Shown: positions 41,603 to 50,470 of the stretch, one piece after another | Numbering within the stretch: the stretch's first letter is position 1 | How the letters are laid out: the number at the start of each line of letters is the position of its first letter | Source of the DNA: SAR202 cluster bacterium | Lineage (GTDB): Bacteria; Chloroflexota; Dehalococcoidia; Lucifugimonadales; UBA826 | Direction of reading: 5' to 3' | Assembly: GCA_022447825.1 (NCBI GenBank) | Contig: JAKUTY010000011.1 | Location: 1 to 51,144 of the forward strand | DNA length: 51,144 bases | Made by a program: the position numbers and the translations under genes | The notes under the pieces: model-generated | The model's database searches: none | What the model saw: only the letters and a program-made list of their open reading frames with translations | What the model was told of the DNA's origin: nothing

Positions 41603-42477
41603 TAATTTCCTCCAGCTCTTTCAATAGCAGTGTTAAGTGCGCGTCTAGTTAGAACTTCACATAGATGTTTTCTGTATTCAGCAGTTCCTCTCATATCAGA
41701 AATTGGAGATGCTGCTTCCCGAGCTGCTTCAGCAGCATTTTGAATTGATTCATCATTAACAGGTTGCCCTACAAGTGCTTTTGAAGCTCCTTCAACTAAT
41801 ATTGGTTTAGGGGCAACTGATGCTAGACAAACTCTTGCGTCAACAAATTTTCCATTAGAAATATTCACAGATACACCAGCTCCTGCTACAGCTATATCCA
41901 TTTCATTTCTAGGTATAAATCTTATGTAGTTAGCTCCAAATCCCTCTCCAGGGTTGGGGAAATACAATGAAACTAATAATTCATTTGAATCTATAGATGT
42001 TTGCCTGGGCCCTGTGCAAACGTCCTCTACCGGAATTTCTCTTATTCCATTGGGTCCAGCAACCGTAGCTATTACTTTGTGAGCTACTAAATTAGGAATG
42101 GAGTCCCCACTAGGTGCTCCATTGCATAAATTCCCACCTAAAGTGGCCCTACCTTGAATTGGTGTGCCTCCAATAAGAGATGCGGAATCTATAATTGCTG
42201 GGAAATGTTTAATTACATCTGGATTATTATAAATTAGATGTAATGGAACAGCAGCTCCAATAGTCAATCCTCCGGATTTGTCATAATCCATCTGATTTAG
42301 CTCAGGGATTTTTTTAATATCTACTACTGTTTCTGCATTTACTCTAGGATCCTTGACTCTTAGTTGTACTATCAAGTCAGTGCCACCAGCTAAAGGGCGA
42401 GCTTTTCCATCGGAATCTGCAAGAATTTTAACAGCATCTGCTACGGATTCAGGTGCTTGGTAATCGATCCACTTCAA
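41602..42477 (-). CDS. Xanthine-dehydrogenase-family hydroxylase, FAD-binding subunit
   Basis: First gene of the Mo-hydroxylase operon. FAD motifs are ARPLAGGTDLIVQLR near residue 30 and a second glycine-rich loop TPIQGRATLGGNLCNGAPSGDSIP near 110, written here in parts: RATLGGNLCNGAPSGD. The C-terminal CO-dehydrogenase flavoprotein domain has RFIPRNEMDIAVAGAGVSV. I choose the TTG at 42477 because AAGGAGGA lies 7 bases before it and the family domain starts right there (KWIDYQAPESV). The frame is open 23 codons further to a TTG at 42546, without such a site. The resulting 291 residues match the family. The 144 bases up to uvrA hold its promoter region. Confidence 0.92.
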   Translation of the reverse strand: MKWIDYQAPESVADAVKILADSDGKARPLAGGTDLIVQLRVKDPRVNAETVVDIKKIPELNQMDYDKSGGLTIGAAVPLHLIYNNPDVIKHFPAIIDSASLIGGTPIQGRATLGGNLCNGAPSGDSIPNLVAHKVIATVAGPNGIREIPVEDVCTGPRQTSIDSNELLVSLYFPNPGEGFGANYIRFIPRNEMDIAVAGAGVSVNISNGKFVDARVCLASVAPKPILVEGASKALVGQPVNDESIQNAAEAAREAASPISDMRGTAEYRKHLCEVLTRRALNTAIERAGGN

Positions 42478-42621
42478 AAGACTTCCTCCTTGGTTATCTT
42501 TAATATCACGTACAAAATTATTAGTGACTACAATTATGCCACTCAAATCAGGCGTAGTCTAACATAAGCATTGATAGGTAACAATCAAGCTGATTTGTTG
42601 CTAGAAAATCTCCTATATCTA

Positions 42622-45483
42622 TTATAGATCAGGTAAGCTTTTAAGATAAAATCCAGTTTTAGAATCAGAGTTTTTAGCTACCTCTTCGGGTGTTCCGGTA
42701 CAAACTATTTGCCCCCCCTTATTTCCAGCTCCTGGTCCTAGATCTATTAGCCAGTCTGAACTTTTGATTAGATCTAAGTGATGTTCAATTAATATTACAG
42801 AATTTCCTGAATCAACAAGCCTCTGTAATACTCTTAATAACTGAGCGCAATCTTCGAAAGACAATCCTGTAGTTGGTTCGTCTAAAATGTACAAAGTGTT
42901 TCCTGTAGATTTTTTAGCTAATTCTGTAGCTAATTTAACCCTTTGAGCTTCTCCCCCACTTAATTGTGTAGCAGGTTGACCTAATCTTATATACCCTAAA
43001 CCAACATCATGTAGAGTTTGAAGTTTATTTTTAATTCTCGGAATATTTTCAAATGTTTGAATTGCTTCTGTAACTGTGCTTGAAAGAATTTCCGCAATTG
43101 TTGAAGACTTGTATTGGATTTGTAGTGCTTCTCTGTTATATCGACTTCCTTGACATTCTTCACAAGGAACTGATACATCTGGAAGAAATTGCATTTCTAT
43201 ATTGATGACTCCATCACCTCTACATGCTTCACATCTTCCCCCTTTTACGTTAAATGAAAACCTACCAGGCTTGTAACCCCTACTTCTTGCTTCAGTAGTT
43301 TGTGAAAAAACCTCTCTGATATAAGTAAATGCACCAGTATAAGTTGCTGGATTACTGCGAGGTGTACGACCAATTGGAGCTTGACTGATATTAACTATTT
43401 TATCGATGTTTTCGGTTCCAGAAATGTCTAGAAATTTACCTGGACGATCTTTAGATTTATAAAAATGCTGAGATAATTTTTTAAACAAAATTTCATTGAT
43501 TAAGGTGCTTTTACCTGAGCCTGAAACACCTGTTACACACACTAAGATTCCTAAAGGTATTTCACAGTCAATATTTCTAAGATTATTTTCCTCAGCCCCT
43601 AAAATTTTTATAGTTTTTCCGTTACTTTTTCTTCTTTTTGAAGGAGCTTTAATTTGTTTTGTACCGGAAAGATATTGTCCCGTTAAAGATTTTTTAGATT
43701 TAATGATTTGATTTAAAGTACCACTGGCAATCACTTCGCCTCCAAATTCACCAGCTCCTGGTCCCATGTCTATTATGTGGTCAGCCGATCTCATGATAGC
43801 TTCATCATGTTCAACTATTAATACAGTGTTTCCTACATCTCTTAAGTTTTTCAATGTTGTTATCAATCTATCATCATCAGCTGGATGTAATCCTATAGAA
43901 GGCTCATCACAAACATATAAAACACCCATTAATCCTGATCCGATTTGTGTGGCTAATCTAATTCTTTGAGATTCTCCACCACTTAATGTAGAAGCTCTAC
44001 GGGATAAAGATAGATAATCTAATCCTACATTTAGTAAAAATTCTAATCGAGACTGAATTTCCTTTAATATTTGAGATGCTATAGTTTGGTCTCTTGATGA
44101 GAGAATTGATGAGCTTGATAAAGTATTAACCCAATTCAGAGAATCTTCTATAGAGAAATTTGAGATTTCGATAATATTCTTTTGATCAATTGTTACAGCT
44201 AGTGCTTCAGGCTTCAGTTTATCTCCATTACATGAATTACATGGTAGAGATGTCATAAAGCGATCTATAAATGTCCGAACATTTTCTGATTCAGTTTGTT
44301 GTAATCTTTTTTCTAAATTTTTGATTACTCCTTCAAATTTAGTATTCCATTGGAAACGTCGACCTCTACGGGTTCTGTGAGTGACTTTAATCCTTCTTTC
44401 TTCTTCAGACCCGAATAAGATTAAATCTATATGCTTTTGATCTAGTTGATTAATAGGGATATCAGTTCGAAATCCTTCCATTTCAGACAAAGCATCAATT
44501 TGACTAGAAAAAAATGGGTTTAATTTACCCGACATTGACCAAGCCTCAATTCCTCCATTATTTATTGAAATTGAATCGTCAGGAATGATTAATTCTGGGT
44601 CGACAACTTTTTTGAATCCTAATCCTGCACATGTAGCACAAGCGCCATGTGGATTGTTATAACTGAAACTTCTTGGTTCTAGCTCTCCTAAGCTAATCTG
44701 ACAATGAACACACGCAAAAGCTTCTGAGAAAAGTAAATCTTCGGAATCCTCAACGTCTATTAGTACTATGCCATTAGCCTGTTTTAAAGCAGTTTCTGTA
44801 GAGTCTGAAACTCTAGTTTTGTCTATAGACTTATTGACTACTAACCTGTCTACAACAATTTCAATGTTATGCCATTTTTGTTTGTCTAATTCAATAGATT
44901 CACTTAGATCTCTAATTTCTCCATTAACTCGCACTCTTATGAATCCCGATTTTCTAGCAGAGGCTAAAATGTCTTTATGTTCTCCTTTTCTTCTTTGTAC
45001 TACAGGAGCTAATATTTGGATTCGTTTGTCTTTTTCTATATTTAATATTGAATCTACTATTTGTTGAACAGTTTGACTTTTTACTGGTCTGCCGCAATTG
45101 TGACAGTGAGGTTTGCCAATTCTTGCAAACAGCAGGCGAAGATAGTCGTAAATTTCTGTTACTGTTCCTACAGTAGATCGAGGATTGTGTGAAGTCCCTT
45201 TTTGATCTATTGAAATTGCTGGGGACAAACCTTCGATGTAATCTACATCAGGTTTGTCCATTCTTCCTAAAAACTGTCTTGCGTAGGAGGAAAGTGATTC
45301 TACATATCTTCTTTGTCCTTCGGCATAAATAGTGTCAAATGCAAGCGTGCTTTTTCCTGAGCCTGAAACTCCAGTCACCACTACTAATTTGTTTCGAGGT
45401 ATAGTGACATCAATATTTTTGAGATTGTGCTCACGGGCACCTTGGATCACGATATTTTTTGATTTAAGTTGTTCAGTTGTCAT
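42622..45483 (-). CDS. uvrA: Excinuclease ABC subunit A
   Basis: Damage-recognition ATPase of nucleotide excision repair. Two ABC modules are present, each with Walker A ([20 protein letters not shown] near 35, and [16 protein letters not shown] near 640) and signature ([16 protein letters not shown] and [16 protein letters not shown]). Zinc modules include [18 protein letters not shown] with [10 protein letters not shown], and [20 protein letters not shown] with CEECQGSRY. At 953 residues it is full length. It stands alone on its strand between the Mo-hydroxylase operon and a divergent aminotransferase; uvrB and uvrC are not here. Confidence 0.97.
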   Translation of the reverse strand: MTTEQLKSKNIVIQGAREHNLKNIDVTIPRNKLVVVTGVSGSGKSTLAFDTIYAEGQRRYVESLSSYARQFLGRMDKPDVDYIEGLSPAISIDQKGTSHNPRSTVGTVTEIYDYLRLLFARIGKPHCHNCGRPVKSQTVQQIVDSILNIEKDKRIQILAPVVQRRKGEHKDILASARKSGFIRVRVNGEIRDLSESIELDKQKWHNIEIVVDRLVVNKSIDKTRVSDSTETALKQANGIVLIDVEDSEDLLFSEAFACVHCQISLGELEPRSFSYNNPHGACATCAGLGFKKVVDPELIIPDDSISINNGGIEAWSMSGKLNPFFSSQIDALSEMEGFRTDIPINQLDQKHIDLILFGSEEERRIKVTHRTRRGRRFQWNTKFEGVIKNLEKRLQQTESENVRTFIDRFMTSLPCNSCNGDKLKPEALAVTIDQKNIIEISNFSIEDSLNWVNTLSSSSILSSRDQTIASQILKEIQSRLEFLLNVGLDYLSLSRRASTLSGGESQRIRLATQIGSGLMGVLYVCDEPSIGLHPADDDRLITTLKNLRDVGNTVLIVEHDEAIMRSADHIIDMGPGAGEFGGEVIASGTLNQIIKSKKSLTGQYLSGTKQIKAPSKRRKSNGKTIKILGAEENNLRNIDCEIPLGILVCVTGVSGSGKSTLINEILFKKLSQHFYKSKDRPGKFLDISGTENIDKIVNISQAPIGRTPRSNPATYTGAFTYIREVFSQTTEARSRGYKPGRFSFNVKGGRCEACRGDGVINIEMQFLPDVSVPCEECQGSRYNREALQIQYKSSTIAEILSSTVTEAIQTFENIPRIKNKLQTLHDVGLGYIRLGQPATQLSGGEAQRVKLATELAKKSTGNTLYILDEPTTGLSFEDCAQLLRVLQRLVDSGNSVILIEHHLDLIKSSDWLIDLGPGAGNKGGQIVCTGTPEEVAKNSDSKTGFYLKSLPDL

Positions 45484-45548
45484 ATATTGTGTCTCTCTTA
45501 TGAAAAACAGATTTGAATATTGATATCAATCATTGGTTAGGAGTAAAT

Positions 45549-46736
45549 ATGTCTATTAAATTTAATCACTTATATGCAAATGGCATCTTACCTTCATCAA
45601 GACCCAAACAGGTTTCAAGAGGTAAATATGATTTTGCAGTAGCTTACCCAGATCCTAAATCATTTCCTACTGATGAAATTATAAGTAGTTTAAAAGATGC
45701 TATTAAAGCAAATCCAGATTATTTAGCTATTTATCCTCCTCAGCAAGGCAATGCTCTTTTAAGAGATTATATCTCTCATAAGATTGGTCGAGATAGATCA
45801 ATTAAGGTTAATTCTGATCAGATTATTTTAGGTAATGGATCCGGTCAATCTATCGATATGATTTGTTCTGTATTACTTAATGCAGGAGATGCAGTAATTA
45901 CAGACCAATATGTTTACGGAGGAACTTTAAATACTCTTAGAAGGCATTCAGCTAAAATAATTGGTGTAAATAGTGATGCAGAAGGAATGGATCCTGAAAA
46001 TTTAAGTCATACCATTTCAAAATTGTCACAACAAGGAACTCCTCCAAAATTTGTATACTTAATTCCAACATTTCAAAATCCCCAAGGATGGACTCTTCCT
46101 TTACATCGAAGACAAGAAATTTTGAAGGTTTGTAATCAGTTTGGTGTTCCTATATTGGAAGATGACTGCTATTTTGATAATCGTTATGAAGGTGAACCTG
46201 TAACTTCAATTTATGATCTAGATCAAGAAAATAGTGTGATTTACGTAGGATCTTTTTCTAAAACGATTGCACCAGGAATGAGTGTCGGGTTCATGACAGG
46301 GCCAAATGAATTTTTAGATCGTGCTATGTTTGTTAAAAGTGGAAGAGTCAGTGAATTTGCTGCAATGGCTGTGTATCAATATTCAGTGAATTATCTAGAT
46401 CAACATATTTCTGAAATTAATGAAATCCAAAAGAACAAACGAGATGCAATGTTGTCGGCCTTGGGAGAAAATTTTGGTAATCAAGCAAAATGGAGTCATC
46501 CTGAAGGAGGACTTTATATTTGGGTTGAATTCGACGATCAGGTTGATATCACCGAGTTACATCAGAATTCAGTTAATGATATTGATGTAGGTTTTCATCC
46601 AGGAACAAATTATTCTCCTGATGGTAAAGATGGGAAACATTTTATTAGGTTATGTTATGGGTTTAATCAGCCGGATGAAATAAAAGAAGGGATTTCAAAA
46701 CTTGGGGATTATTTAGCGAAAAAAGGTGTAATTTAG
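45549..46736 (+). CDS. PLP-dependent class I/II aminotransferase (2-aminoadipate aminotransferase / MocR-type catalytic domain)
   Basis: 395 residues from ATG 45549, which has TAGGAG 6 bases upstream; the frame opens earlier at 45513 but without a ribosome site. There is no HTH domain. Motifs are AIYPPQQGNALLRDYISHKI at the N-terminal lobe, IILGNGSGQSIDMI, YLIPTFQNPQGWTLPL with the PLP-contacting Asn and Pro, EDDCYFDNRYEG (Asp/Tyr), and the PLP Lys in YVGSFSKTIAPGMSVGF. HFIRLCYGFNQPDEI near the end holds the substrate-carboxylate Arg. It belongs to the ARO8/LysN-like group; substrate is probably an aromatic or branched-chain amino acid or aminoadipate. Confidence 0.9.
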   Translation: MSIKFNHLYANGILPSSRPKQVSRGKYDFAVAYPDPKSFPTDEIISSLKDAIKANPDYLAIYPPQQGNALLRDYISHKIGRDRSIKVNSDQIILGNGSGQSIDMICSVLLNAGDAVITDQYVYGGTLNTLRRHSAKIIGVNSDAEGMDPENLSHTISKLSQQGTPPKFVYLIPTFQNPQGWTLPLHRRQEILKVCNQFGVPILEDDCYFDNRYEGEPVTSIYDLDQENSVIYVGSFSKTIAPGMSVGFMTGPNEFLDRAMFVKSGRVSEFAAMAVYQYSVNYLDQHISEINEIQKNKRDAMLSALGENFGNQAKWSHPEGGLYIWVEFDDQVDITELHQNSVNDIDVGFHPGTNYSPDGKDGKHFIRLCYGFNQPDEIKEGISKLGDYLAKKGVI

Positions 46737-47825
46737 TTATTTGCTGGTATCTCGTGCGTATGGCGCAGGTTCCATTTCGGAAAAAAATTGGTCGAAATAA
46801 TTAATCCGATTGGGTACTGTGTTTTGTATTGTCCGGAGAAGGTCTGTTGAAACACGAGAAGCCTTATATCTCAGGGCGTAATACATTGGGAAAGTTTCAG
46901 CAATATCTTCACGGTCTGGATTATCTTTAGCATAAATGGAGATATAGTTGTTGGCGTCAGCAGACCGTGCCTTTTTCCATTCTTCCCCGTAGTGATGAGG
47001 GTCCAACGAAGTATGAGATGCTTCGTGCAAGAATACCTCTTCCAACACCTTTTGATCTATATATGTTAGTCCTCTTTCATGATGTATCAAAAGGTTATTG
47101 TTTCCGCCACCAAAATCTTCATTCCCTTTATGCAGCCAGATTGTATCTACTTCCTGTCTTAACTCAGTTGGAAGTTGCCCAACTGCATATAGATAAATTA
47201 ATGCTGCCGCCTCCGCACTGTCAGGGGTTTCAAACTCTGAATTCACTTGCACTTCAATTTTGAGTCCGTCTGCAAAATCAGCTTCAAACAGAAATGGATT
47301 TAATGTGTCAAATGTTCCGGTTCTCCTATCAAACATTTCTCGAGGAGCGTCAGTGATTTTTTTTAAAGACCTAAAAAAGGTTGGATCATAGGTATTCAGT
47401 ATGTCGGAGGTACCTGGAATCCAAACGGTTCCAGTAAATGGAGGTGGTACAGATGGAGGTGTTACAGAAATAGGAGTCGCCGTTGGTACAGCAGTAGGAG
47501 TCGTCGTAGGTATAGCAGTAGGAGTCGCTGTAGGGTATGGGGTCACGGCGGTAGGAGATGGAAGGGGTGTACTAGTGCTAGTTGCTGTTGGCTTTTCTGT
47601 AGGAGTGGATATCGGTTGAGCAATGGAAGTTGAGGTTGGTTCTAATGTAGCAGTAGGGGTGGGTTGTACTAGAATCATTGTCGGAAGTTCCATAGCAACT
47701 GTAGCCGGCGTTGTTGGAACGATAGTTGCCACTTCAGTTGTATTTGACATTGTTTCGGAACAAGCTGTCACAAAAGTAATCAAAGTAGTTATGAAAATCA
47801 GGGGAATTAATTTTCTACAACACAT
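46737..47825 (-). CDS. Lipoprotein with Thr/Pro-rich linker and HExxH metalloprotease-like domain
   Basis: 362 residues. The lipoprotein signal is LITFVTAC with Cys22. Residues about 30-130 are a low-complexity stalk of alternating Pro, Thr, Ala and Ser (runs such as PTATPTAIPTTTPTAVPTAT), a style common in Chloroflexota surface proteins. The C-terminal domain (about 135-362) contains LHEASHTSLDPHHYGEEW; HEASH is the HExxH zinc-protease motif, and a Glu downstream in REDIAETFPMYYALRY may be the third ligand. A cell-surface metallopeptidase is the likely role; targets are unknown. The stalk DNA is a degenerate repeat and is prone to length change. Confidence 0.8.
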   Translation of the reverse strand: MCCRKLIPLIFITTLITFVTACSETMSNTTEVATIVPTTPATVAMELPTMILVQPTPTATLEPTSTSIAQPISTPTEKPTATSTSTPLPSPTAVTPYPTATPTAIPTTTPTAVPTATPISVTPPSVPPPFTGTVWIPGTSDILNTYDPTFFRSLKKITDAPREMFDRRTGTFDTLNPFLFEADFADGLKIEVQVNSEFETPDSAEAAALIYLYAVGQLPTELRQEVDTIWLHKGNEDFGGGNNNLLIHHERGLTYIDQKVLEEVFLHEASHTSLDPHHYGEEWKKARSADANNYISIYAKDNPDREDIAETFPMYYALRYKASRVSTDLLRTIQNTVPNRINYFDQFFSEMEPAPYARDTSK

Positions 47826-47894
47826 AGCTCAATCGTAACATTTTTACTAACACACGGCATAATTGGGAATTCCCACCGTTTGGAGTAGCTTAAA

Positions 47895-47977
47895 TGGGGC
47901 GCCAGGGAAGGGACTCTAACCCCACTCTTTTATTGAGAAGCGGAGAAGCGGATTTTAAATTAATGCTTACTGGCGCC
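47895..47977 (-). other. tRNA-like element between the LON-domain and metalloprotease genes
   Basis: On the minus strand GGCGCCAG (47977-47970) and CTGGCGCC (47905-47898) form an 8-bp closing stem around about 64 bases and are followed by CCA. Inside are GGGG-TTAGAGT-CCC, resembling a T arm, CTC-AATAAAA-GAG, and a tandem copy of CCGCTTCT. The D-loop GG, a proper 5-bp T stem and an anticodon arm are missing, so it is not a normal tRNA. It overlaps the last codons of the LON-domain gene. It might be a decayed class II tRNA. Confidence 0.3.
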
Positions 47978-48632
47978 TGAATTTATGAATGAGTTCTATT
48001 TCAAGTCTCAATGACATGTTATCGTTTTCATCATTGAGAAATTTAATACAATTTTTTAATCTTTCTCTAGATGAAGGTTCTTCTAAAAGCTTTTGTCTGT
48101 CCTTAGGATCTAATTGCAACATTTGTGCTATAAAATAAGAAAGTGATTCTGGGTTTGATGGAGTGGGATTTAATGCATTTTCTACCCATCCTCCACTTAA
48201 TCCGAGAACCGATTGGAGATGTTTAGATGCTATCTCACGAGCTTCAATAACTTCTTCTTTTGGAGCTTCATCAAAAATATCTAAATTTGGTAAAATTTCT
48301 ACGTCAGCAGACATATAAGGTTCATTATCAAAAGTTTCTAAAATTTCAAATTTTTCTTCTCCAATTGCAGTGATGTATAGGCGGTCGTTAGACATATTTT
48401 TAACACTAGTAATTTTTGCAGTTGTCCCAACGGAGAATGGATTTGCTTTGTCTCCTACTTCATTCCCGGACTTGATCAAAACTATCCCAAAAATGGAGTC
48501 TGTTTTTAAACAATCTTCTATCATAGTCAAATATCTGGATTCGAAAATTTGCAATGGGATTGTCGCTCCGGGAAACAAAACCGTGTTGAGAGGAAATAAA
48601 GGGATTCTTTTAATGTGAGGTTGCATAGTCAT
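47967..48632 (-). CDS. LON N-terminal substrate-binding domain protein
   Basis: 221 residues consisting only of the Lon N-terminal (PUA-like plus helical) domain. The opening IPLFPLNTVLFPGATIPLQI and FESRYLTMIEDCL are diagnostic. Then FGIVLIKSG and LYITAIGEEKFEIL follow, with a helical tail from about 120. No ATPase or protease domain follows. Such stand-alone proteins are widespread; they are thought to bind unfolded polypeptides, but the role is not established. The last codons AGG-CGC-CAG overlap the tRNA-like element. It is divergent from the xdhC-like gene. Confidence 0.88.
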   Translation of the reverse strand: MTMQPHIKRIPLFPLNTVLFPGATIPLQIFESRYLTMIEDCLKTDSIFGIVLIKSGNEVGDKANPFSVGTTAKITSVKNMSNDRLYITAIGEEKFEILETFDNEPYMSADVEILPNLDIFDEAPKEEVIEAREIASKHLQSVLGLSGGWVENALNPTPSNPESLSYFIAQMLQLDPKDRQKLLEEPSSRERLKNCIKFLNDENDNMSLRLEIELIHKFRRQ

Positions 48633-48708
48633 TTTGTACTAACCTGATTATAAGTTTATTATACCTATATAATAAACTTATGATAATCGCAGTAATATAG
48701 GACTTGAT

Positions 48709-49854
48709 ATGAAAGAAGTATTTCACGAGGCCATAGAAAGATTAAAAAAAGATGAACCAGTAGTAATTGCTACTGTTGTAAAAACAAAAGGTTCTACACC
48801 TCAAAAACCTGGTGCTAAATTATTGGTTCGACAAGATGGAACAGGAGCTGGAACTTTAGGTGGTGGATGTGTAGAGGGAGACATTTGGTTTGCTGCAAAA
48901 CAAATGATGGATCAAGGGGAAGCATCTGATTATAGGGAATATGAACTTAATGAAGATTTAGCAGCTGATGATGGATTGGTTTGTGGGGGTACTATGTATT
49001 TTTTGATTGCTCGTGTTTATGAAGCTTCAGAATATTTGCCTTTTGCTAAAGAGATTGATGCAGCATATGAAGGAAATGGATCAGTAGCTCTTGCATCAAT
49101 TGTGAAATCCTCTTCAGATGGAAAATCTAAAATTGGCGATAAGTTGTTTGTCAGAGAAGATGGTTCTACTCAAGGAACTCTAGGCAATTCTCATATAGAT
49201 TTAGAAGCAGTGTCTAAGGCACATCAGTTGATGATTCATGGAAATAATGAGTACGTTACCTTAGAAAATGGCACTGAGTATTTTATTGAAGCCTACACTA
49301 CTCCGCCTCAATTGGTGATTTGTGGTGGGGGACATGTTTCAAAAGCAATTTCTGCTTTAGCTAAACCTTTAGGGTTTAGGCTGTTTATTACTGATGACAG
49401 AAATGAATTTGCAAATTCTACAAGATTTCCTGAGGCAGACATCATTATCCAAGATACTCCAGAGAATGCATTACCCCAATTACCCATTAACCCCAATACT
49501 TTTATTGTTGTAGCTACTAGAGGGCATAGATATGATAATACGGCTCTTTTAGCAGCAGCTAATACATCAGCCAAATACGTAGGTTTGATGGGAAGTAAAA
49601 GAAAAACAATTTTGATTTATGAGGATTTACTTCGTGAAAATTTGTCTGTGGAGCGTTTGAGAGAAATTCGTTCACCTATTGGATTAGATATCAAAGCCCG
49701 TACTCCTGAAGAAATAGCTATGAGCATTATGTCAGAGGTTTTAATGTTTAGATTGGGAGGAACCGGAGCGCCGATGAAACTTGAAGAAAAATTATTGGAA
49801 AAGATTATAGAAAAAGTTTCAACGTCTACAGAAAAATCTGTTTTTTCTGTCTAG
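48709..49854 (+). CDS. XdhC/CoxF-family molybdenum cofactor maturation protein
   Basis: 381 residues. The N-terminal XdhC domain has IATVVKTKGSTPQKPGAKLL and GTLGGGCVEGDIWFAAKQM. The C-terminal Rossmann domain has LVICGGGHVSKAISALAKPL, VVATRGHRYDNTALLAA and GLMGSKRKT. XdhC proteins bind Mo cofactor, protect it and hand it, sulfurated, to xanthine-dehydrogenase-type apoenzymes. The gene is followed 7 bases later by a mocA-like gene. Together they serve the hydroxylase encoded 6 kb away on the other strand, although they are not in its operon. Confidence 0.93.
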   Translation: MKEVFHEAIERLKKDEPVVIATVVKTKGSTPQKPGAKLLVRQDGTGAGTLGGGCVEGDIWFAAKQMMDQGEASDYREYELNEDLAADDGLVCGGTMYFLIARVYEASEYLPFAKEIDAAYEGNGSVALASIVKSSSDGKSKIGDKLFVREDGSTQGTLGNSHIDLEAVSKAHQLMIHGNNEYVTLENGTEYFIEAYTTPPQLVICGGGHVSKAISALAKPLGFRLFITDDRNEFANSTRFPEADIIIQDTPENALPQLPINPNTFIVVATRGHRYDNTALLAAANTSAKYVGLMGSKRKTILIYEDLLRENLSVERLREIRSPIGLDIKARTPEEIAMSIMSEVLMFRLGGTGAPMKLEEKLLEKIIEKVSTSTEKSVFSV

Positions 49855-49861
49855 GTTTATT

Positions 49862-50461
49862 TTGTCTTATATTACTGGAATTATAACTGCTGCTGGATTT
49901 TCAAATCGAATGGGTACATTGAAAGCCTTGTTGCCTTGGAAAGGGACAACAATGATTTCTCATCAAATTAATATTTTGAAATTATCAGGGTGTAATGAAA
50001 TTATTGTTGTTTTAGGATTTAAATCTGAAGAAATCATACAAGAAATCAATAATGAAGATGTGAAAATTGTTGAAAATCATGATTATTCATACGGAAGAGC
50101 CTCTAGTATTAAAACTGCTGTTAATAAATCTAACATTGAAACAGAATGTTTTGTGATTTTGGGAGTTGATCAACCTAGAGATACTGAAATAATTTCATTT
50201 TTAATCAATAGTCATTTTAAATCAGGATTTCTCATTACCTCGCCAAGATATTTGGGAAAAGGTGGCCATCCAATATTACTGTCTTCTAAACTTAGAGATG
50301 AATTATTAGGTATTGATGAAGAAACTTTGGGATTGAAAAATATTTTTGAAAAGTATAGAGCCGGTGGCATTAACAAGGTGGAAATATCAAATCCTTTAGT
50401 TAAATTAGATTTAAATGAATTCCAAGATTATCAAAATGCATACGATGAGTTTGGGATGTGA
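49862..50461 (+). CDS. mocA: Molybdenum cofactor cytidylyltransferase / MobA-like nucleotidyltransferase
   Basis: 199 residues of the NTP-transferase fold. The nucleotide-binding loop is ITAAGFSNRMGTLKALLPWK near the N-terminus, then IIVVLGFKSEEI, the metal-binding acidic box ILGVDQPRD, and GHPILLSSKLRDEL. MocA links CTP to Mo-pterin to give the cytosine-dinucleotide cofactor used by bacterial xanthine-dehydrogenase-family enzymes. The substrate (CTP rather than GTP) is inferred from the pairing with xdhC and the hydroxylase operon. It starts at TTG (49862), 7 bases after the xdhC-like stop. Confidence 0.88.
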   Translation: MSYITGIITAAGFSNRMGTLKALLPWKGTTMISHQINILKLSGCNEIIVVLGFKSEEIIQEINNEDVKIVENHDYSYGRASSIKTAVNKSNIETECFVILGVDQPRDTEIISFLINSHFKSGFLITSPRYLGKGGHPILLSSKLRDELLGIDEETLGLKNIFEKYRAGGINKVEISNPLVKLDLNEFQDYQNAYDEFGM

Positions 50462-50470
50462 ATTTTTAAA

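Noticed and set aside
38840-42477. True aerobic CO dehydrogenase (coxMSL)
   Set aside because: The large subunit lacks the AYxCSFR active-site loop required for CO oxidation.
47400-47838. Glycine/valine-rich plus-strand frames opposite the Thr/Pro stalk
   Set aside because: They arise from the repetitive codons of the lipoprotein stalk read in antisense; the minus-strand signal peptide and HExxH domain identify the real gene.
47895-47977. tRNA-Sec gene serving the predicted selenoprotein
   Set aside because: The 8-bp closing stem is attractive, but no D-loop GG, no UCA anticodon arm and no regular T stem can be drawn, so I list it only as a tRNA-like element.
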